A DNA stretch of 9,787 bases from CAZBWE01 sp964568985 (GTDB taxonomy: Bacteria > Planctomycetota > Phycisphaerae > Sedimentisphaerales > Anaerobacaceae), in the NCBI GenBank assembly GCA_964568985.1, contig CAZMSP010000074.1, positions 1 through 9,787 of the forward strand, read 5' to 3'. Below, piece by piece: positions 1 through 6,183 of this stretch (the first letter of the stretch is position 1; the number at the start of each line of letters is the position of its first letter). Both the position numbers and the translations under genes were made by a program. The notes under the pieces are model-generated. The model worked only from the letters and a program-made list of their open reading frames with translations. It was not told the DNA's origin and searched no databases.

Positions 1-1
1 C

Positions 2-43
2 GATGGTTTTACACGCTGTTCATACCATCTAAACGCGTCATGA
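2..43 (+). CDS. possible 3' end of an upstream gene (partial)
   Basis: A reading frame is open from the left edge and stops at the TGA at 41-43. That stop overlaps the ATG of the next ORF as ATGA (40-43), the arrangement seen between translationally coupled genes. Only 13 codons are visible, so no family can be named. The frame of the following ORF is also open to the edge, so this could be coincidence. Confidence 0.25.
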   Translation, partial: DGFTRCSYHLNAS

Positions 44-408
44 AAAAGCGGAGTCGGATGTTGTTGTTTTTGCTAATTTCTTGGCCGCTTGTGATTGTAG
101 GTGGATCAATTTGGGCGAGTTACCGGATAGGCTATTGTCATTTCTACTCACTTCGAATTGGGCCAGAGCAGGAGCTTGTGGCTTGTTATCTTTGGCCAAA
201 AGGAGAGGTTAAGATTCCGGTTCAGGACATAGAATCCGTCGCTGTGATTCGAAAAGGGATCGGTTGGAGAGCAAGTGATGTACTTGTAATCAAAACAAAA
301 ACTGGGAGGGATTTGGTTAGTACAGCTCCTGTTCCAGATCCCGAGGCGCTACCTGATAGGATACGTGAAGCCATAGGCATGAAGACTTCTAAGGTAGATA
401 ATAAGTAA
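40..408 (+). CDS. small single-TM membrane protein, possible bacterial PH-like domain
   Basis: A 122-residue protein starts with basic residues (MKKRSR) and a hydrophobic segment at about residues 8-28, then has a roughly 90-residue soluble part. The soluble part alternates beta-like stretches: a PVQDIES turn near 60-66, VLVIKTKTGR near 81-90 and a closing DPEALPDRIREAI helix. This resembles the layout of small bacterial PH-like (bPH/DUF304-type) domains on a membrane anchor, but that is inference from pattern only. No strong Shine-Dalgarno precedes the ATG. The frame stays open to the window edge, so the true start could lie upstream. The ATGA overlap with a possible preceding gene favours position 40. 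Function unknown. Confidence 0.6.
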   Translation: MKKRSRMLLFLLISWPLVIVGGSIWASYRIGYCHFYSLRIGPEQELVACYLWPKGEVKIPVQDIESVAVIRKGIGWRASDVLVIKTKTGRDLVSTAPVPDPEALPDRIREAIGMKTSKVDNK

Positions 409-503
409 TAAAAGATAGGGTAGACAAAACATCCATGCGGAAAATGGAAGAATAATAAAGAATGGCTTCTAGAATTATATAATTATTGTTTGATTCAAGG
501 CAA

Positions 504-1157
504 ATGACACGAAAGAACATCATAACCGGATGTGTGGTAAGTCTTACGATTACGGGTTTAATTATATGGGACATTTTGGCTCCCAAAGGAGGTAAGTATT
601 CAAAAATGTCAAGTATATCTAAAAAAGAAGAACCAAGCTGGGAAGAGTGGATAGAGATGTTAGAGAAAGAAAGATTAACGATTCATTACAAATGGAATAC
701 TTATAAAGGTGAAGGCCAAGATATCGCCATGAAAGTACTTCAAAAATTCAAAGAAGAATATGGTAATATTCCAAAATTGTATATTGGTAATGGGCTTGGA
801 ATTTATCATGGTGGAAGCTGGGCTATCCACGTTGAATATCCATTCATTTTCGATAAAAGGAAAATTCCTCAAACATATTTGGGAATTGAAATAAGAGGCG
901 GTACACAGTCAAAAGATCTGCCAAAAGAATTTCAGATTAGAAATACGATGAAAGAATACGTATGGGCTCCTGAGCGATACATAGAATTTGTAGACCGATG
1001 TACAGACGAAATTAGGGAAGAATTGGGAGACCCTAACATAAGCCAATATGAAATGCTAAGTGCCCTATGCGGTCGTGATTTTAGAGAGTTTTCTGCACAA
1101 ATTAAAGAATGGGAGAAAAAAGGGGTAATACCACCATACAAAAAGACCAAAAATTAG
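504..1157 (+). CDS. unrecognised membrane-anchored protein
   Basis: A 217-residue protein read from the ATG at 504. AAGG at 497-500 is close upstream and is a weak ribosome site. A TTG at 486 in the same frame would add six residues and seems less likely. Residues about 6-23 form one hydrophobic segment (an N-terminal anchor or uncleaved signal), leaving a charged roughly 190-residue domain rich in Lys and Glu. The tail has aromatic and acidic helices (EWIEMLEKER, RYIEFVDRC) and ends in a basic PYKKTKN. I recognise no family. The gene is AT-rich and uses many AAA and GAA codons, unlike the GC-richer glucanase gene further on, which may mean horizontal acquisition. TATAAT at 478-483 could be a -10 box, but no matching -35 is visible. 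Confidence 0.65.
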   Translation: MTRKNIITGCVVSLTITGLIIWDILAPKGGKYSKMSSISKKEEPSWEEWIEMLEKERLTIHYKWNTYKGEGQDIAMKVLQKFKEEYGNIPKLYIGNGLGIYHGGSWAIHVEYPFIFDKRKIPQTYLGIEIRGGTQSKDLPKEFQIRNTMKEYVWAPERYIEFVDRCTDEIREELGDPNISQYEMLSALCGRDFREFSAQIKEWEKKGVIPPYKKTKN

Positions 1158-1279
1158 TCCCATTAAATGGGCAACTGATTGTCCATACGGAAAATGAAAT
1201 CCGTCTTCGTAAATACTATGCCGGACAGGTAAGAATTGGCGGGACGTGTGCAGAACGTGTCTATACCAGGGAATTATGA
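1109..1279 (+). CDS. possible 56-aa small ORF overlapping the preceding gene
   Basis: An ATG at 1109 inside the end of the preceding gene, in another frame, opens a 56-codon frame ending at TGA 1277-1279. The product has a charged start and a stretch containing NGQLIVHTENEIRLRKYYAG, then a GGTCAERVYTREL end. It has an ordinary residue mix rather than low-complexity sequence. Its stop overlaps the ATG of the next small ORF as ATGA, which would suit translational coupling. No ribosome binding site is clear and no family is recognised. It may be a real small gene, the remnant of an older gene, or chance. Confidence 0.25.
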   Translation: MGEKRGNTTIQKDQKLVPLNGQLIVHTENEIRLRKYYAGQVRIGGTCAERVYTREL

Positions 1280-1407
1280 GAAAAATAGATAACAGACAAT
1301 ATAAGTTGACACAAATAAAAACTAAAAAAACGTTTACCAAAACCAATATAAAAGGCAAAAGAGGCAAACGATACGATTCAAAACTGGATAGAAGACAGAG
1401 CAAATAA
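1276..1407 (+). CDS. possible 43-aa highly basic small protein
   Basis: An ATG at 1276 follows AGGGA at 1268-1272, a plausible but close ribosome site, and overlaps the stop of the previous small ORF by 4 bp. The 43 codons give a very basic peptide, with over a third Lys or Arg (for example KTKKTF, KGKRGKRY, LDRRQSK) and almost no hydrophobic core. Such a composition suits a nucleic-acid-binding peptide, but it is also what A-rich DNA gives by chance. The strong hairpin at 1428-1449 begins 20 nt after the stop codon, where a transcript end would be expected. Function unknown. Confidence 0.25.
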   Translation: MRKIDNRQYKLTQIKTKKTFTKTNIKGKRGKRYDSKLDRRQSK

Positions 1408-1427
1408 AGCAATCCTCACGTAAGTAA

Positions 1428-1449
1428 CCCCGTCATCAAGATGACGGGG
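1428..1449 (+). terminator. GC-rich hairpin, possible terminator
   Basis: CCCCGTCAT (1428-1436) pairs perfectly with ATGACGGGG (1441-1449) across the 4-nt loop CAAG. A run of five T follows only about 11 nt later (1461-1465), so it is not a textbook intrinsic terminator. It lies at the end of the AT-rich block and 55 nt before surE, so it probably separates the transcripts. A dispersed repeat copy is the alternative. Confidence 0.45.
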
Positions 1450-1504
1450 CTAGCCGAGAGTTTTTCCTTTCTACTTCTTCGTTTTTGTCTTATTCTATAG
1501 TGTT

Positions 1505-2346
1505 ATGAATATCTTACTAACTAATGATGATGGCATTTTCGCCCCCGGATTAGCAGCCATTTATAAAGAGTTAGTCAAGATGGGCGATGTGGCGGTAGTT
1601 GCGCCAGCAGATAGTCGCTCAGGTGCCAGCCATAGCATTACCTACTCTCGACCTTTAGTGTGCAATAAGGTGGATATTAACGGCCAATTCACGGGTTTTA
1701 GTGTGCAGGGCTCGCCTGCTGATTGTGTTAAATTAGCGGTAATGCAGTTGTATAAAGGCCCGTTCGATTTGCTCGTCGCCGGCATAAACAACGGCGCAAA
1801 TGCAGGAATAAACGTCTATTACTCCGGCACGGTCGCCGCTGCAATGGAAGGGGCACTTTTGAAAATCCCTGCTGTTGCTATGAGTCTTGCAGCCGAGGAG
1901 CAAATGGATTTTGAAAAGGCAGCAAAATATTGTATGAAAATCCTGAAAAAGCTAATGCCTATAGANNNNNNNNNNNNNNNNNNNNNNNNNNNNNNNNNNN
2001 NNNNNNNNNNNNNNNNNNNNNNNNNNNNNNNNNNNNNNNNNNNNNNNNNNNNNNNNNNNNNNNNNGCGGCGACGTGATAAATATCAACATACCACAACTA
2101 TCAAAAGGTGAGCCAAAAGGAGTAAGGGTAGTACCTCAATCAAACAAAGGTTTTGATGAATATTATATCCCACAGAAAAATGAACAGGGCCAAACTGTAT
2201 TTCAGTTAGCTGGTGAGCCCAACCATACCGATGAGGAACCTACAGATACAATATCATTGGTGGAAGGATTTATAACGATAACGGTACTGGCGCCTGATAT
2301 GACTAATCACCGCAAAACAAGCGAGCTTCAGCAGATAAAATGGTAA
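1505..2346 (+). CDS. surE: 5'/3'-nucleotidase SurE, interrupted by the assembly gap
   Basis: SurE is a metal-dependent cytoplasmic phosphatase acting on nucleoside 5'- and 3'-monophosphates. The N-terminal 153 residues show all the family hallmarks: MNILLTNDDG with metal ligands D8 and D9, the SRSGASHS loop with S39, GSPADCVKLA, and VAGINNGANAG with N95. After the gap come the GDVININIP strand, the GVRV strand and the ending motif DTISLVEGFITITVLAPD. Both ends belong to one protein of about 250 residues, the family's usual size. The two halves are in different frames only because the 100 N bases are a placeholder. The ATG at 1505 starts directly with the conserved MNILLTNDDG; no strong Shine-Dalgarno is visible. 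It converges on the STAS gene with a hairpin between them. Confidence 0.95.
1966..2065. other. 100-N assembly gap
   Basis: Exactly 100 N bases mark a scaffold join of unknown true length inside surE. To keep surE in frame the missing length must be 2 modulo 3, which 100 is not. Confidence 0.99.
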
Positions 2347-2370
2347 GCTGGGAGCACCGATGAGTAAACT

Positions 2371-2395
2371 CCGTTAGAAAAATTATTTCTAACGG
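2371..2395. repeat. CCGTTAGAAA hairpin between convergent genes
   Basis: CCGTTAGAAA (2371-2380) and TTTCTAACGG (2386-2395) form a perfect 10-bp stem with the 5-nt loop AATTA. It lies 24 nt after the surE stop and 11 nt from the end of the STAS gene, a position suited to a two-way terminator, though no T-run follows on either strand. The same half-site recurs several times at 9442-9590, so it belongs to a dispersed repeat family. Confidence 0.7.
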
Positions 2396-2406
2396 GGTAA
2401 ATTCCA

Positions 2407-2763
2407 TTAGCCGGTTTTATCCTGCAGGTAAGGGACCCGCTGCATAGATTCCAGGGCACCGAACTTGTCATTGGCAAACTCAAATAAACCTTCAAGGCCG
2501 GTTACGGCGAAGATGTTTCTGACCTGTGCAGAAACACTGCATAATACAAGTTGATGCTCCAAACCGTTTAGCAGTTCCTTCAATATCATCAGATTGCAGA
2601 CACTTGCAGAAGTCAGAATTTTTACCTTGGAAAAATCGACCACCACATCATAAGCGGGGCTGTTACCGGCGATTTCGTTGATTCTTTCAAGCTCATTACT
2701 CAAATGTGGTTGTTTAGGCAAAGTAACGTAAAGAACATCTTCTGAGAAATTTTGAATCCCCAT
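2407..2763 (-). CDS. STAS-domain protein (anti-sigma-factor-antagonist type)
   Basis: A 118-residue single-domain STAS protein. It has the usual order: a beta strand (VLYVTLPK), the core strand VVVDFSKVKILTSASV (about 40-55), a helix (NLMILKELL), the strand QLVLCSVSAQVRNIF, then a GLEGLFEFANDK end as in SpoIIAA-like proteins (xxTGLxxxFxx). The place of the usual DSSG phosphorylation motif reads T51-S52-A53-S54, so one Ser is retained but the Asp and Gly are lost. Regulation by a serine kinase is therefore uncertain. The ATG at 2763 is used. GGAGG lies only 2 nt upstream of it, and in-frame GTG codons at 2772 and 2775 are alternatives adding a few residues. No kinase or sigma-factor gene is adjacent, so the partner is unknown. 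Confidence 0.85.
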   Translation of the reverse strand: MGIQNFSEDVLYVTLPKQPHLSNELERINEIAGNSPAYDVVVDFSKVKILTSASVCNLMILKELLNGLEHQLVLCSVSAQVRNIFAVTGLEGLFEFANDKFGALESMQRVPYLQDKTG

Positions 2764-2838
2764 TTCCTCCACCACATTTAAGGTAACATTGTGTTCATTA
2801 GCTTCAAATATATTATCGGAAGGATTCGCGTATTTCTG

Positions 2839-2868
2839 GTAGGGGCGATTCGCGAATCGCCCTTACCT
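2839..2868. repeat. 30-bp near-perfect palindrome
   Basis: GGTAGGGGCGATTCG and CGAATCGCCCTTACC are reverse complements except for one G/T position, giving a 15-bp-arm palindrome without spacer. It sits between the starts and ends of two minus-strand genes. Its form is that of REP-like dispersed intergenic repeats; copy number cannot be judged here. Confidence 0.75.
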
Positions 2869-2944
2869 TTAATAAAATATACTACAAAAACTGCAAATTC
2901 CAAATAAGAACGATTCAAAAAAACAAAATGGAGGTTCCAATTTG

Positions 2945-2976
2945 GGCGAAAATGGGTTGTAAAAACGCAGACAGGC
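2945..2976 (+). repeat. 32-bp direct repeat, copy 1
   Basis: This copy begins GGCGAAAATGG, continues TTGTAAAAACGCAG and ends CAGGC. It matches copy 2 at 4708-4739 at 30 of 32 positions in the same orientation. It lies 32 nt beyond the end of the GH16 gene. Confidence 0.8.
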
Positions 2977-3008
2977 CTTTCAGCAAGCTTACCCGGCGAC
3001 AAGGCAAC

Positions 3009-4496
3009 TCAGGGGGTCTTTTGGTAAACGCGTACCCAATCGACAAGCATTTTTTGTGGAAAGACAGTTGATTCGTCCGGTGGGCCTGCCCAGTCGCCGC
3101 CGATTGCGACATTGAGCAGGAAATGGAAGTGTTCGTTGAACGGAGCAGGGTACGGATTGCTGCCGCTGCTCCATTCGGTCTCGGAAAAATACATAACGTC
3201 GTCAACGAACCAGCGGATTTCGTTGGGCTCCCATTCGACGGCGTACACGTGGAAGTCGTCCGCGAAGTTAAGGCCGCCCGCATAATACGAGCCGCCGGAA
3301 GAATCACGCTCATGATTGGGGTCGGAAAAGTGAATAGTGCCGTAGATGCGGTCCGTCTGGTTGATTGCTTCCATAATGTCGATTTCTCCGCTGTCTGGCC
3401 ATCCGCCGTAAATCTGGTAGGTGGGGAGCATCCAGAATGCGGGCCAGATGCCCTTGCCGGTGGGCAGCTTGATGCGAGCGGCCATTCTCCCGTAGCGGAA
3501 GTCGGCTTTGCTTAGCGAGCGAAGACGTGCGGAGGTGTAGTAATTGGGGCCGTACTGTTCTTTTCTTGCGATTATGACAAGGTTGCCGTTTTCGACGACC
3601 GAGTTGTATGGCCGGGCGGTATAGGACTGGATTTCGTTGTTGTACCAGTCGTCGCCGACCTCGTGAGTCCATTTTGAGTAGTCGATTTCGATGCCGTCAA
3701 ATTCGTCGGACCAGACGAGCTGGTAGCCGGGCAGGTCGGGAATTGTTCTTGTCCAGTCGGTTGTGAACAGGGCAAGGTCGCAAATGCCGAAGGAGCCGTC
3801 GCCGTCCATATCGTATGCGGGAATGGCCTGTCCGTATCCTTGGGCGAGGTAGGCGAAATCGATGAAGTTGACCGTTCTGTCGCTGTTGAAATCCGGTCGG
3901 GCCAGTGGGTTGGTGCGTGCGAATGTAATGTCATCGAAGTTGAAGGCGGGGGTCTGGCCGGCAACTTGCGAAGCAACAAGAACAACTCTGACAAAATTGG
4001 CGTCTGAGTTGTTATAGACCTGGCCGGAGAAGTAGTAGTAGATGCCGTCTTTGGGCACAGTCAAATTGATGTTATCGGTGTCTATGCGCTGTTCATATGG
4101 GTCGTTGCGATTGGCATACCACTCAAGTTTGAACTGTGCGGCGCCGGCGGGGTTTTGCCCGATTTGCCCGCCATTGGCATCCGCAACGAATGCCGCAATT
4201 GTGTAGTTGGTGTCACGGGCAACGGGTATGTCAACCGTCGACCAGCAGACCGACCATCCCTCCGGACCGGGCATCATACTAACGAATGCCTCGCCGCTAT
4301 GGGCCTTGTTCGGCTCCGGCTTATGGTAGGTAACAGTCCCCTCCGGAGCAAACCACCATTCATCGGCAAAACCGGTCTCCGGGTTGCTGACCTCAAAGCC
4401 GGCATTACTGACTAATGTGCCTCCGTAATCGGCCAGGGATGTGGCCGCGAGTCCCGCTATCAGGCAACCGAAGATAATATAACAACCTTTATTCAT
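3009..4496 (-). CDS. secreted GH16 endo-beta-glucanase (laminarinase-like) with CBM-like and dockerin-like domains
   Basis: A 495-residue exported glycoside hydrolase predicted to cut beta-1,3- or beta-1,3/1,4-glucans. Residues 1-22 are a signal peptide (MNKGCYIIFGCLIAGLAATS). About 28-193 is a jelly-roll CBM4/9-like domain (LVSNAGFEVSN to FNFDDITFA). About 200-248 holds two dockerin-like Ca-binding segments (DFNSDRTVNFIDFAYLA and DMDGDGSFGICDLALF). About 253-493 is GH16, with WSDEFDG, the WPAFWMLP sugar-binding segment, the catalytic EIDIME (E371, D373, E376) and a final WVRVYQ strand. The ATG at 4496 is chosen: GAGG lies 9 nt upstream and the predicted transcription start is near 4547, so a GTG at 4547 would be leaderless. 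No C-terminal sorting tail is present. It is GC-richer than its neighbours and flanked by a 32-bp direct repeat. Confidence 0.95.
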   Translation of the reverse strand: MNKGCYIIFGCLIAGLAATSLADYGGTLVSNAGFEVSNPETGFADEWWFAPEGTVTYHKPEPNKAHSGEAFVSMMPGPEGWSVCWSTVDIPVARDTNYTIAAFVADANGGQIGQNPAGAAQFKLEWYANRNDPYEQRIDTDNINLTVPKDGIYYYFSGQVYNNSDANFVRVVLVASQVAGQTPAFNFDDITFARTNPLARPDFNSDRTVNFIDFAYLAQGYGQAIPAYDMDGDGSFGICDLALFTTDWTRTIPDLPGYQLVWSDEFDGIEIDYSKWTHEVGDDWYNNEIQSYTARPYNSVVENGNLVIIARKEQYGPNYYTSARLRSLSKADFRYGRMAARIKLPTGKGIWPAFWMLPTYQIYGGWPDSGEIDIMEAINQTDRIYGTIHFSDPNHERDSSGGSYYAGGLNFADDFHVYAVEWEPNEIRWFVDDVMYFSETEWSSGSNPYPAPFNEHFHFLLNVAIGGDWAGPPDESTVFPQKMLVDWVRVYQKTP

Positions 4497-4553
4497 AAGG
4501 ATTAACCTCACGTGTGCCCCTCCGAATGAGCGAATTTGTTTTACCACACTCCC

Positions 4554-4582
4554 ATTATATCAAGTTGGCTGCGTGATTGCAA
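4554..4582 (-). promoter_or_regulatory. sigma70-type promoter for the GH16 gene
   Basis: On the minus strand TTGCAA (4577-4582) and TATAAT (4554-4559) are separated by exactly 17 nt. Transcription would start near 4547, giving a leader of about 50 nt before the ATG at 4496. Confidence 0.65.
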
Positions 4583-4707
4583 GTCGGCGTGTTCTCAGAT
4601 GCCTGCCCCTCTATGTTATTGGCAGGGGCGGTATGGTAACGATAGACAATTTTCTCAAAAAAACTGACGCCAAAACGATACCCTGAGTCAATTCAGGCGA
4701 AAATTGC

Positions 4708-4739
4708 GGCGAAAATGAGTTGTAAAAACGCAGGCAGGC
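4708..4739 (+). repeat. 32-bp direct repeat, copy 2
   Basis: This is the second copy of the repeat at 2945-2976, differing at two positions. A partial extra unit (TCAGGCGAAAATTG) lies just before it. It is upstream of the GH16 promoter, so the two copies bracket the whole GH16 transcription unit. Confidence 0.8.
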
Positions 4740-4756
4740 ACTTATATTTGATTAGA

Positions 4757-4822
4757 TGGTAACTGGTAAATGGTTAAATGGTAAATGGACTAATAACCAG
4801 TTACCAATAACCAGTCACCAAA
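4757..4822. repeat. TGGTAA-type simple repeat with inverted half
   Basis: Several TGGTAA or GGTAAATGG units (4757-4787) are followed by their complement, CCAGTTACCA and AACCAGTCACC (4797-4819). TGGTAACTGG (4757-4766) and CCAGTTACCA (4797-4806) pair perfectly over 10 bp. It immediately precedes the tRNA. It resembles low-complexity intergenic sequence rather than a regulator. Confidence 0.55.
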
Positions 4823-4831
4823 ACAATTGTC

Positions 4832-4905
4832 GTCCCCGTAGCTCAATTGGATAGAGCGTTGGCCTCCGGAGCCAGAGGTTGTGCGTTCGAGTCGCACCGG
4901 GGATA
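4832..4905 (+). tRNA. tRNA-Arg (anticodon CCG)
   Basis: The 74-nt cloverleaf is complete. The acceptor stem is GTCCCCG with CGGGGAT (first pair G-U). The D arm is GCTC/GAGC with a 9-nt loop, and the anticodon stem is TTGGC/GCCAG around CTCCGGA with CCG at 34-36. The variable loop is AGGTT, the T arm GTGCG/CGCAC with TTCGAGT, and the discriminator A. CCA is not encoded. It reads the CGG arginine codon. Confidence 0.97.
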
Positions 4906-4916
4906 ATTTAATTAAA

Positions 4917-5047
4917 ACCGAAATACGAATATCGAAATCAGAAACAAATTCAAAATTCAAATGTTCGAATTTTCAAAACATTTTGTTTTGGTCATTTTAA
5001 TTTCGGTCATTCGGATTTGTTTCGTACTTCGGATTTCGTGCTTCGTG
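4917..5047. repeat. long imperfect inverted repeat, MITE-like
   Basis: The left part, with CGAAATACGAATATCGAAA then AACAAATTC (from 4919), is mirrored by the right part, whose reverse complement reads CGAAATCCGAAGTACGAAAC and continues AAATCCGAA. The middle holds CAAAACA/TGTTTTG around a 3-nt loop (4974-4990). The whole could fold into one long imperfect hairpin of about 130 nt. No coding frame is apparent. It fills the space between tRNA-Arg and the RNase HII-like gene. Confidence 0.65.
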
Positions 5048-5117
5048 CTTTATATCCTGGTCTTTGCAAACTTGGTAGTTAAGTCATTTTAGCATACGAA
5101 TAGAAGGATTGACAAGG

Positions 5118-6077
5118 ATGGTAGTTCTCGTAGGGATTGATGAGGCCGGCTTCGGGCCGATTCTGGGGCCGTTAGTTGTATCGTCGAGCACTTTTTCGCT
5201 TCCGCATCATCTTTTGACATCTGACCTGTGGCAGGTCTTAAAAAAAAGTGTAGCCGACAAGCGAAGGCATCTTGCAGGGCGACTACTTATCGCCGACAGT
5301 AAAAAAGCCCATAACAAATCACTCGGCATAAAGCACCTGCAGCGAACCGTCTTAGCGTGCCTTAAATGCCTCGGTAAAGAGCCGACCACGTTGACCGAAC
5401 TTTTGAAATTATTGTGTCCGGATTGTATCAGCCGATTAAGTGCGTATCCCTGGTATAAACAAGCAACAGAGCAGACGATTTTAGCCGATGTTGCTGATGA
5501 AGCGATTGCATCAACTGTGCTGGCTGATGACCTGAGCTCGAATGGAATCAAACTGCTTCAGCTGAGAAGCTGTTGTCTGGACGTTGCCTATTACAACAGG
5601 ATGGTCAACAATGTCAAAAATAAAGCCAGCGTCCTTTTCACAGCTACATCGCGACTTATAAAGAACGCTTTTGATAATTTTGAAGGTGATGATTTACAAG
5701 TTATGATTGACAGGCAGGGCGGCCGAGTTCGATATCGAAAAGTCCTGCAGTTGATGTTCCCGGATATGAAACTGAAGATTCTCCGCGAGAGCCAGCAAAA
5801 CAGCAGCTATGAATTGCAGGCCAACGGCAAATTTATGCGTTTGCACTTTGTTGTCGGTGCAGATGACCGATATTTACCGGTATCGCTGGCATCGATGGTC
5901 AGCAAGTATTTACGGGAACTTTTGGTTTATAATATAAACCGTTATTTTGCCGGCTTCGGCGCCGACTTGAAACCCACCGCAGGCTACTGGAAAGATGGCC
6001 TGCGTTTCATCGAGGAGATAAAAACGAATCTGCCCCACGTTAAATATGATGACAACCAATTAATCCGCTGCAGATGA
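5118..6077 (+). CDS. divergent RNase HII-like protein (RNase H fold)
   Basis: The 319-residue protein opens with GIDEAGFGPILGPLVVS, which matches the RNase HII signature G(I/V)DEAGRGPxxGPVVVA and gives acidic residues D8 and E9. LIADSKKA (57-64) matches the DSKKL segment. VMIDRQGGR (196-203) could supply the third acid, D198. GADDRYLPVSLASMVSKY (248-265) mirrors the KGDxxxxxIAAASILAK segment with the fourth acid at D249 or D250. The Arg of DEAGRGP is Phe here, and the protein is about 100 residues longer than usual RNase HII, with extra sequence around 80-190. Cleavage of RNA in RNA-DNA hybrids is plausible but unproven. The ATG at 5118 has AAGGA 9 nt upstream and is preferred over a TTG at 5109. 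Confidence 0.8.
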   Translation: MVVLVGIDEAGFGPILGPLVVSSSTFSLPHHLLTSDLWQVLKKSVADKRRHLAGRLLIADSKKAHNKSLGIKHLQRTVLACLKCLGKEPTTLTELLKLLCPDCISRLSAYPWYKQATEQTILADVADEAIASTVLADDLSSNGIKLLQLRSCCLDVAYYNRMVNNVKNKASVLFTATSRLIKNAFDNFEGDDLQVMIDRQGGRVRYRKVLQLMFPDMKLKILRESQQNSSYELQANGKFMRLHFVVGADDRYLPVSLASMVSKYLRELLVYNINRYFAGFGADLKPTAGYWKDGLRFIEEIKTNLPHVKYDDNQLIRCR

Positions 6078-6183
6078 TTAGCAGGTTTGACCAGTCCGTG
6101 TTCGTTTGTGTTCAAGTCCGTACTTCTCTGTGTTTTTTCCCTAAAAATAGGCCGCCAAAGTCGAGCAGTAAGTGCACTGTAGA

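Noticed and set aside
1065..1412. Minus-strand 115-codon frame giving a strongly hydrophobic protein
   Set aside because: It is the complement of the end of the 504-1157 gene and of an A-rich stretch; poly-Lys codons read backwards as Phe/Leu. No ribosome site or family match.
1930..2346. A separate gene starting at the ATG at 1930
   Set aside because: The sequence before the gap in this frame is a shadow; after the gap it is the C-terminal end of SurE. The frame change comes from the placeholder length of the gap.
3123..3515. Plus-strand frame of 130 codons opposite the GH16 gene
   Set aside because: Lies entirely antisense to a well-supported GH16 catalytic domain; GC-rich genes commonly leave such open shadows.
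3572..3994. Minus-strand 140-codon frame rich in Ser, Thr and Pro
   Set aside because: Overlaps the GH16 gene in another frame on the same strand and has the low-complexity composition of a frame shadow.
4602..4629. Inverted GCCCCT/AGGGGC pair upstream of the GH16 promoter as an operator
   Set aside because: Arms are only 6 bp with a 13-nt spacer, too weak to call in GC-rich sequence.
6078..6183. Possible terminator or RNA between the RNase HII-like and lipoprotein genes
   Set aside because: Only repetitive TCCGTGTTCGTTTGTGTTCAA-like sequence and a TTTTTT run with no convincing stem; nothing supportable.
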